Part shown: piece by piece, positions 17,650 to 26,628 of the stretch
Layout of the letters: each line of letters begins with the position of its first letter
How positions within the stretch are numbered: the first letter of the stretch is position 1
Assembly: GCF_009707325.1 (NCBI RefSeq)
Contig: NZ_CP046103.1
Span: 4,910,951 to 4,974,950 of the forward strand
Direction: 5' to 3'
DNA from: Pseudomonas sp. IB20
GTDB taxonomy: Bacteria > Pseudomonadota > Gammaproteobacteria > Pseudomonadales > Pseudomonadaceae
DNA length: 64,000 nt
Made by a program: the position numbers and the translations under genes
Notes under the pieces: generated by a model
What the model saw: only the letters and a program-made list of their open reading frames with translations
Databases searched by the model: none
What the model was told of the DNA's origin: nothing

Positions 17650-17714
17650 GGGAAATCCTCGAATTGGAGTGAGGTTCTGCAGAATGCGGGATGGCGCCCT
17701 TGAGCGCCGGGCGG

Positions 17715-17915
17715 CTAGCCGCCACCGATGGCGTGGACCACTTCGACCTGATCACCTTCGGTGAGCGCGGTTTCGACGTGCAGGCTACGCGGGACGATAT
17801 CCAGGTTGAGCTCCACTGCGACGCGACGCCCGGTCAGGTCCAGACGGGTCAGCAGGGCCGCAACGGTTTCACCGTCGGGCAGTTCAAAGGATTCGCCGTT
17901 CAACTGAATGCGCAT
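17715..17915 (-). CDS. thiS: Sulfur carrier protein ThiS
   Basis: 66 aa ubiquitin-like protein ending in the required Gly-Gly (AIGGG; one extra G), which is adenylated and thiocarboxylated to give sulfur to ThiG. It starts MRIQLNGESFELPDG with ATG at 17915; the longer frame to 18023 adds a non-homologous N-terminus. thiG lies 65 bp downstream. Confidence 0.93.
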   Translation of the reverse strand: MRIQLNGESFELPDGETVAALLTRLDLTGRRVAVELNLDIVPRSLHVETALTEGDQVEVVHAIGGG

Positions 17916-18001
17916 GCCACGGGCCGCCATCGTTTTTAGGGGCCAGCATTCTAGCCCGATCATGGTTGTCGGCCCAAGCCCCTTGGTCAGAAGCCCCTCG
18001 G

Positions 18002-18379
18002 TCAGATGGCCTGCAGGCGCCATGCAGCAAGACCGAGGAAGAACCAGCCGAGCAGAAACGCCAGCCCGCCAAATGGCGTGATGATCCCCAGTTTGCTGAT
18101 GCCGGTCAGGGTCAGCGCATACAAACTGCCGGAGAACAGCAGGATGCCGACAGTAAAGGAGATACCCGCCCAGCCGATCAGTCGGCCAGGAATATGCGCA
18201 GCCAACAACGCCACGCAGAAGAGCGCTAGGGCATGCACCAGTTGGTAAGTCACGCCGGTGTGGAAGATCGCCAGGTACTCGGCGCTCAGGCGGTTTTTCA
18301 GGCCGTGAGCAGCAAAGGCGCCGAGGGCGACGCCGGTGAAGCCGAAAAAGGCAGCCAGCATCAGAAAGCTACGCAGCAT
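18002..18379 (-). CDS. DUF423 membrane protein
   Basis: 125 aa with four predicted membrane helices. The N-terminus has the family pattern FFGFTGVALGAFAAHGLK, followed by HTGVTYQLVHALAL. The ATG at 18379 has TTGGAG six bases upstream and is preferred to a TTG at 18391. Function unknown. It lies 86 bp upstream of thiS on the same strand and is divergent from mtgA. Confidence 0.88.
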   Translation of the reverse strand: MLRSFLMLAAFFGFTGVALGAFAAHGLKNRLSAEYLAIFHTGVTYQLVHALALFCVALLAAHIPGRLIGWAGISFTVGILLFSGSLYALTLTGISKLGIITPFGGLAFLLGWFFLGLAAWRLQAI

Positions 18380-18414
18380 GAGGAACTCCAATCAGACTCA
18401 AAGGGCCGGGTCTG

Positions 18415-18420
18415 TATAAT
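18415..18420 (+). promoter_or_regulatory. Putative -10 box for mtgA
   Basis: A perfect TATAAT lies 33 bp before the mtgA ATG, preceded directly by TG. No good -35 hexamer is seen 16-18 bp upstream, so recognition may rely on the -10 side. Confidence 0.45.
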
Positions 18421-18453
18421 GGCCCGCTCAACGGGTTCGGCCAAGCCATCTCT

Positions 18454-19176
18454 ATGCTGCGTCTCCTCTTCAAGCGTTTTCTCAAAGTCGTGAAATGGTT
18501 TGCCATCGGCAGTGTGCTGCTGGTGCTGCTGTTTCGTGTCGTGCCGCCACCGTTCACCGCGCTAATGGTGGAGCGCAAGGTCGAATCCTGGATCGACGGC
18601 GAGCCGATCGACCTGCAACGCACGTGGGTGGCGTGGGACGAGATCTCCGATGACCTCAAAGTGGCGGTGATGGCCGGTGAAGACCAGCGCTTCCCGCAGC
18701 ACTGGGGTTTTGATTTTGGCGCGATTCAGGCGGCGCTGCTGCACAACGAGCGCGGCGGTTCGATTCGCGGCGCCAGCACGTTGAGCCAACAGGTGTCGAA
18801 GAACCTGTTCCTGTGGGCCGGGCGCAGTTACTTGCGCAAAGGCCTGGAGGCTTGGTTTACCGGGTTGATCGAAGTGTTCTGGCCCAAGCAGCGGATTCTT
18901 GAGGTGTACCTCAACAGCGTGGAGTGGGATGAAGGTGTTTTCGGCGCAGAAGCGGCGGCGCGGCATCACTTTGGGGTGAGTGCCAAGGCGCTTTCTCGCC
19001 AGCAGGCCAGCTATTTGGCGGCGGTGTTGCCGAACCCACGGGTGTGGAGTGCCAGCCATCCGACCGCGTATGTGGCGCGGCGAGCGGCGTGGATTCGCCA
19101 GCAGATGAGCCAATTGGGCGGGGATGGTTATCTGGTGGAGTTGAACAACTCTCGCAAGGCACCTTGGTCCGACTGA
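18454..19176 (+). CDS. mtgA: Monofunctional peptidoglycan transglycosylase MtgA
   Basis: 240 aa family 51 glycosyltransferase that polymerises lipid II into glycan strands. One N-terminal membrane anchor (about residues 10-32) is followed by the catalytic domain with AGEDQRFPQHWGFDF (catalytic Glu), GGSIRGASTLSQQVSKNLFL and KQRILEVYLNSVEW. No transpeptidase domain is present, which separates it from PBP1. The last four codons and stop lie inside the first copy of a 70-bp tandem duplication. Confidence 0.95.
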   Translation: MLRLLFKRFLKVVKWFAIGSVLLVLLFRVVPPPFTALMVERKVESWIDGEPIDLQRTWVAWDEISDDLKVAVMAGEDQRFPQHWGFDFGAIQAALLHNERGGSIRGASTLSQQVSKNLFLWAGRSYLRKGLEAWFTGLIEVFWPKQRILEVYLNSVEWDEGVFGAEAAARHHFGVSAKALSRQQASYLAAVLPNPRVWSASHPTAYVARRAAWIRQQMSQLGGDGYLVELNNSRKAPWSD

Positions 19177-19304
19177 CACCACATCCCCCTGTGGGAGCTG
19201 GCCGAGTTGGACTTGAGATTTTCAAATGCAACAGCCTTGGTCCGACTGACACCACATCCCCCTGTGGGAGCTGGCCGAGTTGGACTTGAGATTTTCAAAT
19301 GCAA
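19162..19304 (+). repeat. 70-bp direct duplication at the mtgA 3' end
   Basis: Bases 19162-19231 recur exactly at 19235-19304 with a 3-bp spacer. The unit holds the last four mtgA codons, its TGA, half a REP (TGTGGGAGCTGGC) and 28 bp more. Each copy therefore carries a single REP arm without its inverted partner. Confidence 0.97.
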
Positions 19305-19305
19305 A

Positions 19306-19342
19306 CAAAAATGCCCCGATCTCTCGATCGGGGCATTTTTTT
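19306..19342. terminator. Bidirectional terminator between mtgA and rpoH
   Basis: AATGCCCCGATC and GATCGGGGCATT pair over 12 bp around TCTC, flanked by an A-run on the left and seven T on the right. It can stop transcripts from mtgA (+) and rpoH (-). Confidence 0.88.
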
Positions 19343-19357
19343 GTCTTTTCGCAGCCT

Positions 19358-20212
19358 TTAAGCAGCGATCGACAACTTCAGCTTATTCATCGCGCTTTTC
19401 TCAAGCTGACGAATCCGCTCGGCCGACACGTTGTACTTCTGCGCCAGGTCGTGCAGCGTGGCTTTTTCTTCTGCCAGCCAGCGCTGGTAGAGGATGTCAC
19501 GGCTGCGGTCGTCCAACACTTCCAACGCTTCGTGCAGGTTGTGATTGGAGTTGTCGCTCCAGTCGGCGTCTTCCAGTTGACGCGCCGGGTCGTACCGGTG
19601 GTCTTCCAGGTAGTTGGCCGGCGATTGGAAGGCGCTGTCGTCGTCCGCTTCGGCGGCCGGGTCGAAGGCCATATCATGGCCGGTCAGGCGGCTTTCCATC
19701 TCGCGCACTTCACGCGGCTCCACACCGAGGCTTTCGGCCACACGGTGGACTTCCTCGTTATTCAGCCACGCCAGGCGTTTTTTCTGGCTGCGCAGGTTGA
19801 AGAACAGTTTGCGCTGGGCCTTGGTGGTCGCCACCTTCACGATGCGCCAGTTGCGCAGGATGAACTCGTGGATTTCCGCCTTGATCCAGTGCACAGCAAA
19901 CGACACCAGACGTACACCCATTTCCGGGTTGAAGCGTTTTACAGCCTTCATCAGGCCGACGTTGCCTTCCTGGATCAGGTCAGCCTGGGCCAGGCCGTAG
20001 CCGCTATAGCTACGGGCGATATGTACGACAAAACGCAGGTGGGCGAGCACCATCTGCCGAGCCGCCCCCAAATCCTGCTCATAGTAGAGACTCTCGGCCA
20101 GTTCACGCTCCTGCTCGGGCGTCAGCAATGGAATGCTGTTGACCGTGTGCACATAGGCTTCCAGGTTCGCACCTGGGACCAAGGCATAAGCAGGTTGCAA
20201 AGAAGTGGTCAT
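19358..20212 (-). CDS. rpoH: RNA polymerase sigma-32 factor RpoH
   Basis: 284 aa heat-shock sigma factor. Region 2 (HLRFVVHIARSYSGYGLAQ) and the -10 recognition helix are clear. The RpoH box region QRKLFFNLR separates it from RpoD/RpoS. Region 4 helix-turn-helix LHDLAQKYNVSAERIRQLE lies at the C-terminus. The ATG at 20212 (MTTSLQPAYALVPG) is the standard start. It lies last in the ftsY-ftsE-ftsX-rpoH block with a 129-bp gap, enough for its own promoters. A candidate AlgU-type promoter is listed separately. Confidence 0.97.
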   Translation of the reverse strand: MTTSLQPAYALVPGANLEAYVHTVNSIPLLTPEQERELAESLYYEQDLGAARQMVLAHLRFVVHIARSYSGYGLAQADLIQEGNVGLMKAVKRFNPEMGVRLVSFAVHWIKAEIHEFILRNWRIVKVATTKAQRKLFFNLRSQKKRLAWLNNEEVHRVAESLGVEPREVREMESRLTGHDMAFDPAAEADDDSAFQSPANYLEDHRYDPARQLEDADWSDNSNHNLHEALEVLDDRSRDILYQRWLAEEKATLHDLAQKYNVSAERIRQLEKSAMNKLKLSIAA

Positions 20213-20261
20213 ACGAAAAAACCTCCGACTCACATAACTCGTGCAGTTCAGCACTGCGAAA

Positions 20262-20288
20262 ATTGACCGGGAACCGTAGGACAAGTTC
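20262..20288 (-). promoter_or_regulatory. Candidate AlgU (sigma-22/E) promoter for rpoH
   Basis: Read on the - strand: GAACTT (20288-20283), 16-bp spacer, TCAAT (20266-20262), about 50 bp upstream of the rpoH ATG. The -35 matches the extracytoplasmic sigma consensus exactly; the -10 (TCTGA/TCAAA type) matches partly. AlgU control of rpoH is known in P. aeruginosa. Confidence 0.45.
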
Positions 20289-20341
20289 CCTAAACCACTG
20301 ATACGGTCAATACAAACGAAACCACATTAATCTGACATTAA

Positions 20342-21364
20342 CTACTTCGGCGCCAACTCACGTAAATGACGAGCGACCGCAATCCACGCACCGATATACC
20401 CCAACAATACCGCGCCAAGCAAGAGTGACAAACCATCGGCAACCGGCACGCCGGCCAAGGCAAAATCGCTGCCGTACAAGCCGGCAAGCCCGACTACCGC
20501 GTCGTTCAGCCAGTCAAGGCCAAACGCTAGCACGCCCCAGGACAAAATCCCGGCACCAAAGCCATAAAGCGCGCCCATGTACAGAAAAGGACGACGCACA
20601 TAGCTGTCCGTGCCGCCGACCAGTTTAATCACTTCTATCTCGATGCGACGGTTTTCAATATGAAGACGAATGGTATTACCTATCACCAAAAGTAATGCAG
20701 ACACCAACAGCACCGTCAAACCGAACACAAAGCGGTCGCCCAGCTTGAGAATCGCGGCAAGACGCTCTACCCAGACTAGATCAAGTTGCGCCTGTTGCAC
20801 CTTGGGCATCTCTGCAAGTTTTTGTCGCAGGGCCTCAAGCGCCGGCTTGTCGACTTCATTCGGCGTCACCAGCACCACGCCCGGCAGCGGGTTCTGCGGC
20901 AGCTCCTTGAGCGCCTCGCCCAGGCCAGACTGCTGCTGAAACTCCTCAAGGGCCTGGTCGCGGCTGATGTATTCGGCGTCCGCCACACCCGGCAGGTTCT
21001 TGATGTCGTCGCGCAAGCTTTCGCCATCTTTGGCGCTGGCGTCGAGGTTCAGGTACAGAGAAATCTGCGCCGCACGCTGCCAGGAACCGCCCAGACGCTC
21101 GACATTATTAAGCAGCAGCGACAAACCCATCGGCAGGCTCAGCGCCACGGCCATCACCAGGCAGGTGAAAAAGCTGCCAATCGGCTGCTTGGCCAGGCGG
21201 CGCAGGCTGTCGAGCAGGCTGGCGCGATGGCTTTCGATCCAGGCGCGCAGCAGTGTGCTGAAATCCGGGCCATCGTCTTCATCGCGTTTTTTCTTCTGCG
21301 GTTGCGGGTCGGCGGCTTTTGGCGCCACGCGTTCGGAGACTTTAGGGCTGCGTGTTGCACTCAT
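20342..21364 (-). CDS. ftsX: Cell division ABC transporter permease FtsX
   Basis: 340 aa. A charged cytoplasmic N-terminus of about 75 residues (KKKRDEDDG) is followed by helix 1 (about 72-92), a large periplasmic domain (to about 210), and helices 2-4 in the C-terminal FtsX domain. With FtsE it forms the divisome complex that activates peptidoglycan hydrolases. Overlaps ftsE by four bases. Confidence 0.95.
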   Translation of the reverse strand: MSATRSPKVSERVAPKAADPQPQKKKRDEDDGPDFSTLLRAWIESHRASLLDSLRRLAKQPIGSFFTCLVMAVALSLPMGLSLLLNNVERLGGSWQRAAQISLYLNLDASAKDGESLRDDIKNLPGVADAEYISRDQALEEFQQQSGLGEALKELPQNPLPGVVLVTPNEVDKPALEALRQKLAEMPKVQQAQLDLVWVERLAAILKLGDRFVFGLTVLLVSALLLVIGNTIRLHIENRRIEIEVIKLVGGTDSYVRRPFLYMGALYGFGAGILSWGVLAFGLDWLNDAVVGLAGLYGSDFALAGVPVADGLSLLLGAVLLGYIGAWIAVARHLRELAPK

Positions 21365-22032
21365 ACGCCGGCCTCCCCGTCGCCGATCAGGCGGCCGCGT
21401 TGCAGGGTCAGCATGCGATGGCGCATACGCGCGATCAACGCCAGGTCGTGACTGGCGATCAGCACACTGGTGCCCAGGCGGTTGATGTCTTCGAACACGC
21501 CCATGATCTCGGCCGCCAGGCGCGGGTCGAGGTTACCGGTGGGTTCGTCCGCCAGCAGCAAGGCCGGGCGGTGGACGATGGCGCGGGCAATGCCGACGCG
21601 TTGTTGCTGGCCGGTGGACAGGTCGCCTGGGTACAGATCGGTTTTATCCGACAGCGCCACGCGCTCCAGCGCCGAATCCACACGCTTGACGATCTCGGCC
21701 TTGGACAGCCCCAGGATCTGCAACGGCAAGGCAATGTTGTTGAACACCGTGCGATCGAACAGCAACTGGTGGTTCTGAAACACCACGCCGATCTGACGGC
21801 GCAGGAAAGGAATCTGTGCGTTGCTGATAGTGGCCAGATCCTGGCCCGCCAGCAGCAACTTGCCAGTGGTCGGACGCTCCATGGCCAGCAGCAGGCGCAA
21901 CAGCGTACTTTTGCCCGCGCCCGAGTGACCGGTCACAAACAAGAATTCGCCGCGACGCACTCGAAAGCTCAGCTCATGCAAGCCCACATGCCCGTTGGCA
22001 TAGCGTTTACCGACCTGTTCGAATCGAATCAT
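21361..22032 (-). CDS. ftsE: Cell division ATP-binding protein FtsE
   Basis: 223 aa ABC ATPase with Walker A GHSGAGKST, signature LSTGQQQR and Walker B LLADEPTGNLD. It is the cytoplasmic partner of FtsX. It starts MIRFEQVGKRY inside the ftsY stop region (4-bp overlap), so ftsY-ftsE-ftsX are translationally coupled. Confidence 0.97.
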   Translation of the reverse strand: MIRFEQVGKRYANGHVGLHELSFRVRRGEFLFVTGHSGAGKSTLLRLLLAMERPTTGKLLLAGQDLATISNAQIPFLRRQIGVVFQNHQLLFDRTVFNNIALPLQILGLSKAEIVKRVDSALERVALSDKTDLYPGDLSTGQQQRVGIARAIVHRPALLLADEPTGNLDPRLAAEIMGVFEDINRLGTSVLIASHDLALIARMRHRMLTLQRGRLIGDGEAGV

Positions 22033-23459
22033 GAACGCTCCCGCTCGGCAAAGAGTGCCTGTACAAAGGGTTCGGCTTCAAAGGTGCGCAGGTCGTCGAT
22101 ACCTTCACCGACGCCGATGTAACGAATCGGCAACCCGAACTGTTTAGCCAGGGCGAAGATCACGCCGCCTTTGGCTGTGCCGTCGAGCTTAGTCAATGCC
22201 AGGCCGGTCAGTTGCACCGTCTGGTTGAATTGTTTGGCCTGGCTGATGGCGTTCTGGCCGGTGCCGGCGTCAAGCACCAGCAAGACTTCATGCGGTGCCT
22301 CGGCGTCGAGCTTGCTGATCACGCGGCGTACTTTCTTCAACTCTTCCATCAAGTTGTCTTTGGTGTGCAGGCGACCGGCGGTATCGGCGATCAGCACGTC
22401 GATGTTGCGCGCCTTGGCGGCTTGCACGGCGTCGAAGATCACCGAGGCAGAGTCGGCGCCGGTGTGCTGGGCGATCACCGGGATCTTGTTGCGCTCACCC
22501 CAGACCTGCAGTTGCTCCACGGCAGCGGCGCGGAAGGTGTCGCCGGCGGCGAGCATGACTTTCTTGCCTTCCAACTGCAGCTTTTTGGCCAGCTTGCCGA
22601 TGGTGGTGGTTTTGCCGGCGCCGTTGACGCCGACCACCAGGATCACAAACGGCTTGTTCGGCGTGATCACCAGCGGGGCTTCTACCGGTTTGAGCATCGC
22701 AGCCAGCTCTGCCTGCAGGGATTTGTAGAGCGCGTCGGCGTCGGTCAGTTGCTTGCGTGCGACCTTCTGGGTCAGGCTCTGGATGATCACGGCGGTGGCT
22801 TCAACGCCCACGTCGGCCGTCAGCAGGCGGGTTTCAATGTCTTCCAGCAGCTCGTCATCGATGACCTTCTTGCCCAGGAACAGGCTGGCCATGCCTTCGC
22901 CAATGCTGGCGCTGGTCTTGCTCAGGCCCTGCTTGAGGCGCGCGAAGAAGCCGGTTTTGCTGGTTTCGGCAGCAGCGGTGATCGGCTCTTGTTCGACAGG
23001 CGGCTCGATAACGGCAGGCGCGGCCACGACGACAGGCACAGGCGTCGGCTCAACAACGACCGGCGCAGGCACTTCGACTACCGGCAGCGCTTCAACCACC
23101 ACTTCCACCGGCTCAACCACCGACGGAATCGGCGGCGCCACATGTTCGGCCTGCACATCGTCAACCAGCGCTACGGGCTCTTCGGCCACCGGCAGCTCAA
23201 GCCACGGCTTGTGCTCGGGCTCAGGTTCCGGCGCGGCTTCAGCCACCGGCTGCAACACCGGCTCGGCCATCGGCAACACCACCGGTGCCGGGATTTCAGC
23301 AACCGGTTCGGCTTCTACTATCGGTTCAGGGATAGGCTCAGGTTGAACCTGCGGCTGTTCGACGACGGTTTCCTGCGGCTTTTTGCGCAGCCATCCGAAC
23401 AGGCCTTTTTTCTCGCCAGCCGCAGCTGGGCTCTTCTTGTCGTCGTTGGAACCAAACAT
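22029..23459 (-). CDS. ftsY: Signal recognition particle receptor FtsY
   Basis: 476 aa. An acidic Pro/Glu/Val-rich A domain (about residues 25-165, many PEPIPEP and VVEVPAP repeats) precedes the NG GTPase domain. G motifs are GVNGAGKTTTIGKLAKKL, DTAGRL and TKLDGTAKGG. FtsY docks SRP-ribosome complexes at the inner membrane. The A domain is longer than in many proteobacteria but typical of Pseudomonas. First gene of the operon, divergent from the M16 peptidase genes. Confidence 0.96.
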   Translation of the reverse strand: MFGSNDDKKSPAAAGEKKGLFGWLRKKPQETVVEQPQVQPEPIPEPIVEAEPVAEIPAPVVLPMAEPVLQPVAEAAPEPEPEHKPWLELPVAEEPVALVDDVQAEHVAPPIPSVVEPVEVVVEALPVVEVPAPVVVEPTPVPVVVAAPAVIEPPVEQEPITAAAETSKTGFFARLKQGLSKTSASIGEGMASLFLGKKVIDDELLEDIETRLLTADVGVEATAVIIQSLTQKVARKQLTDADALYKSLQAELAAMLKPVEAPLVITPNKPFVILVVGVNGAGKTTTIGKLAKKLQLEGKKVMLAAGDTFRAAAVEQLQVWGERNKIPVIAQHTGADSASVIFDAVQAAKARNIDVLIADTAGRLHTKDNLMEELKKVRRVISKLDAEAPHEVLLVLDAGTGQNAISQAKQFNQTVQLTGLALTKLDGTAKGGVIFALAKQFGLPIRYIGVGEGIDDLRTFEAEPFVQALFAERERS

Positions 23460-23789
23460 GGAGGACGGCTATCTCAAAGTAGCGATGCGCCAGGGCGCCT
23501 CGGTAAATAAATTCGATGCAGAACAGACTGCTTTAACGCTCGCTTGTTCATGCGCAACATTTTGTAAGGCGTAAATAAAGGCCTCAACAAATCGTTTCAA
23601 TAAAGGACTGAAGCGATAAAATCGGCGAAAAGTGGAAGATTGTCGGGAAAAAACACCTTTAACCTCCACGTTCCTACGACTGGATCCGGAACAAGATGAC
23701 CGCCATGGTGGCCGTGTCCAAATCGGATCAGTACCTCCTCGCCCGCCGACGCTAAGACCAAGCGGGCAGCCCAACAGGTTTAAAAACGA
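23460..23789. other. Divergent intergenic region ftsY/M16 peptidase
   Basis: 330 bp without a supported gene. An open frame on the - strand (23469-23774) has no homologous look or ribosome-binding site. The central part (23505-23625) is AT-rich and carries the likely promoters. TTTCAA (23595-23600) and TAAAAT (23617-23622), 16 bp apart, form a possible + strand promoter for the peptidase genes. Confidence 0.4.
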
Positions 23790-25145
23790 ATGAATGCTCT
23801 AGCCCGCCGCGCTGCAGGCCTGCTGTTCAGCACAGTTTGTCTGCCCCTTTCAGCTTTGGCTGCCGACCCACAACCCACCCATGAATTCACCTTGGATAAC
23901 GGCCTTAAAGTGGTCGTGCGCGAAGATCATCGCGCGCCGGTGGTGGTTTCCCAGGTCTGGTACAAGGTTGGTTCGAGCTACGAAACCCCGGGCCAGACCG
24001 GTTTGTCCCACGCCCTGGAACACATGATGTTCAAGGGCAGCGCGAAAGTCGGCCCCGGCGAAGCCTCACTGATCCTGCGCGACCTAGGCGCCGAAGAAAA
24101 CGCCTTCACCAGCGATGACTACACCGCCTACTACCAAGTACTGGCCCGTGATCGCCTGGGCGTCGCTTTCGAGCTGGAAGCCGACCGCATGGCCAGCCTG
24201 CGCCTGCCGGCGGATGAGTTCAGCCGCGAGATCGAGGTCATCAAGGAAGAGCGCCGCCTGCGCACCGACGATAACCCGATGTCCAAGGCCTACGAGCGCT
24301 TCAAGGCCATGGCCTACCCGGCCAGCGGTTACCACACGCCGACCATCGGCTGGATGGCTGACCTGGAGCGCATGAAAGTCGAAGAGCTGCGCCACTGGTA
24401 TCAATCCTGGTATGTACCGAACAACGCCACGCTGGTGGTAGTCGGTGACGTGACCCCGGATGAGGTCAAGAACCTGGCTCAGCGTTATTTCGGCCCAATC
24501 CCCAAGCGTGATGTGCCACCCGCGAAAATCCCACTGGAGCTCGCCGAGCCTGGCGAACGCCTGCTGACCCTGCACGTGCAGACCCAACTGCCGAGCGTGA
24601 TCCTGGGCTTCAACGTGCCAGGCCTGGCCACCGCCGAAGACAAACGCTCGGTACAGGCCCTGCGCCTGCTCTCGGCCCTGCTCGATGGCGGCTACAGTGC
24701 GCGTATTTCCGAGCAACTGGAACGCGGTGAAGAGCTGGTATCCGCCGCCTCCACCAGCTACGACGCCTACACCCGGGGTGACAGCCTGTTCACCCTGACG
24801 GCCACGCCGAACCAGCAGAAGAAAAAGACCATTGCCCAAGCCGAAGCCGGCCTGTGGCGCCTGCTGGACGAATTGAAAGCCAAACCGCCGACCACCGAAG
24901 AACTGGAGCGTATCCGCGCCCAGGTCATCGCCGGCGTGGTCTACCAGCGCGATTCCATCACCAGCCAGGCCACGGCCATTGGCTCCCTGGAAACTGTCGG
25001 GCTGTCCTGGAAACTGATGGACACCGAGTTGGCCGACCTGCAAAGCGTGACCCCGGAAGATATCCAGAAGGCCGCACGTACTTATTTCACCCGCGAGCGT
25101 TTGAGCGTCGCCCATGTTTTGCCTGAGGAGACCGCTCATGAGTGA
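23790..25145 (+). CDS. M16 family zinc metallopeptidase (active subunit)
   Basis: 451 aa. A signal peptide (cut near ALAAD, residue 25) marks it as periplasmic or secreted. The inverted zinc motif HxxEH is complete: H74, E77 and H78 in SHALEHMMFKG, with the distal Glu in REIEVIKEERR. Pitrilysin-like fold of two M16 halves. The next gene encodes a related protein without the zinc motif, and the stop lies inside its first codons, which suggests an active/inactive pair acting together as in mitochondrial-processing-peptidase-like dimers. Confidence 0.92.
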   Translation: MNALARRAAGLLFSTVCLPLSALAADPQPTHEFTLDNGLKVVVREDHRAPVVVSQVWYKVGSSYETPGQTGLSHALEHMMFKGSAKVGPGEASLILRDLGAEENAFTSDDYTAYYQVLARDRLGVAFELEADRMASLRLPADEFSREIEVIKEERRLRTDDNPMSKAYERFKAMAYPASGYHTPTIGWMADLERMKVEELRHWYQSWYVPNNATLVVVGDVTPDEVKNLAQRYFGPIPKRDVPPAKIPLELAEPGERLLTLHVQTQLPSVILGFNVPGLATAEDKRSVQALRLLSALLDGGYSARISEQLERGEELVSAASTSYDAYTRGDSLFTLTATPNQQKKKTIAQAEAGLWRLLDELKAKPPTTEELERIRAQVIAGVVYQRDSITSQATAIGSLETVGLSWKLMDTELADLQSVTPEDIQKAARTYFTRERLSVAHVLPEETAHE

Positions 25146-26628
25146 TCGCAAAAGCAGCCGCCTGATCCTGCCAGCCCTGATCGCCGTCACCGCGATCGCC
25201 GCCAGCGCCGTGTATTTCCTGCGCCCGAGCGAATCCGTGGCCAGCCAGGCGCTGGACAAGGCCCAATCGGCCAGCAAACTGCAATCTTTGGCGGAGCTGG
25301 ACGGCAAGGCGCCGACCAACCGCAAGCTCGACGTGCAAACCTGGACCACCGCCGAAGGCGCCAAGGTGCTGTTCGTCGAAGCCCACGAATTGCCGATGTT
25401 CGACGTGCGCATCCTGTTCGCCGCCGGCAGCAGCCAGGACGGCAACACGCCCGGTGTGGCCCTGCTGACCAACGCCATGCTCAATGAAGGTGTGCCGGGC
25501 AAGGGCGTCAGCCAGATCGCCAGTGGCTTTGAAAGCCTGGGCGCCGACTTTGGCAATGGCGCCTACCGCGACATGGCGCTGGTGTCCCTGCGCAGCCTGA
25601 GTGACAGCGACAAGCGCGACGCAGCCCTGGCGCTGTTCGACGACGTGATCGGCAAGCCGACCTTCCCGGCCGACTCCCTGGCGCGGATCAAGAACCAGAT
25701 CCTTGCCGGTTTTGAATACCAGAAACAGAACCCGGCTAAACTGGCCAGCCTTGAGCTGTTCAAGCGCCTGTACGGCGACCACCCTTACGCTCACCCGAGC
25801 GAAGGCACGCCTGAAAGCATTCCGAAGATTACCCTCGCGCAGCTGCAGGCCTTCCACGCCAAGGCTTACGCCGCCGGTAACGCGGTGATTGCCGTTGTAG
25901 GCGACCTGACCCGCGCCGAGGCCGAAGCCATGACCGCCAAGGTCTCCGCATCGCTGCCTAAAGGCCCGGCCCTGGCGAAGATCGCCCAACCGACCGAACC
26001 CAAAGCCGGCCTGAGCCATATTGAGTTCCCATCCAAGCAGACGCACCTGCTGTTCGCGCAACTGGGCATCGACCGCGCCGACCCGGACTACGCAGCCTTG
26101 TCCCTGGGCAACCAGATCCTCGGCGGCGGTGGTTTCGGCACTCGCTTGATGAGCGAAGTGCGCGAGAAACGCGGCCTGACCTATGGCGTGTACTCCGGCT
26201 TCTCGCCGATGCAAGTACGCGGCCCGTTCATGATCAACCTGCAGACCCGCGCCGAAATGAGCGGCGGCACCCTGCGCCTGGTTGAGGACGTACTGGCCGA
26301 CTACCTCAAGACCGGCCCGACGCAAAAGGAACTGGATGACGCCAAGCGTGAGCTGGCCGGCAGCTTCCCGCTGTCCACCGCCAGCAACGCCGATATTGCC
26401 GGGCAACTGGGCGCGATGGGTTTCTACAACCTGCCGCTGAGCTATCTGGAAGATTTCATGAAACAATCCCAGGCCCTGACCGTAGAGCAGGTCAAGGCTG
26501 CATTGAACAAACACTTGAGCGCCGACAAGATGGTCATCGTGACCGCCGGCCCGACGATTGCGCAAAAGCCACTACCGCCCCCCACTGATAAACCTGCCGA
26601 GCAGCCGCTCGGGGTTCCGGAGCATTAA
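25138..26628 (+). CDS. M16 family protein lacking the zinc motif
   Basis: 496 aa. An N-terminal membrane anchor or signal (about residues 8-28) precedes an M16 fold with ILFAAGSSQD, GVALLTNAMLNEG in place of HxxEH, and the C-terminal M16 signature GGGGFGTRLMSEVREKRGLTYGVYS. No zinc ligands remain, so it is probably a substrate-binding or structural partner of the preceding peptidase. Overlaps it by 8 bp and is followed by rsmD with a one-base overlap. Confidence 0.9.
   Translation: MSDRKSSRLILPALIAVTAIAASAVYFLRPSESVASQALDKAQSASKLQSLAELDGKAPTNRKLDVQTWTTAEGAKVLFVEAHELPMFDVRILFAAGSSQDGNTPGVALLTNAMLNEGVPGKGVSQIASGFESLGADFGNGAYRDMALVSLRSLSDSDKRDAALALFDDVIGKPTFPADSLARIKNQILAGFEYQKQNPAKLASLELFKRLYGDHPYAHPSEGTPESIPKITLAQLQAFHAKAYAAGNAVIAVVGDLTRAEAEAMTAKVSASLPKGPALAKIAQPTEPKAGLSHIEFPSKQTHLLFAQLGIDRADPDYAALSLGNQILGGGGFGTRLMSEVREKRGLTYGVYSGFSPMQVRGPFMINLQTRAEMSGGTLRLVEDVLADYLKTGPTQKELDDAKRELAGSFPLSTASNADIAGQLGAMGFYNLPLSYLEDFMKQSQALTVEQVKAALNKHLSADKMVIVTAGPTIAQKPLPPPTDKPAEQPLGVPEH

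Noticed and set aside
23469..23774. 101-codon open frame on the - strand between ftsY and the M16 genes
   Set aside because: No ribosome-binding site, odd composition, covers the AT-rich promoter zone, and matches no family I know.
24084..25556. 490-codon open frame antisense to the M16 genes
   Set aside because: A mirror of GC-rich coding in the opposite strand; residues are biased to G, A, L, Q and R, with no domain pattern. The + strand M16 proteins are clear.
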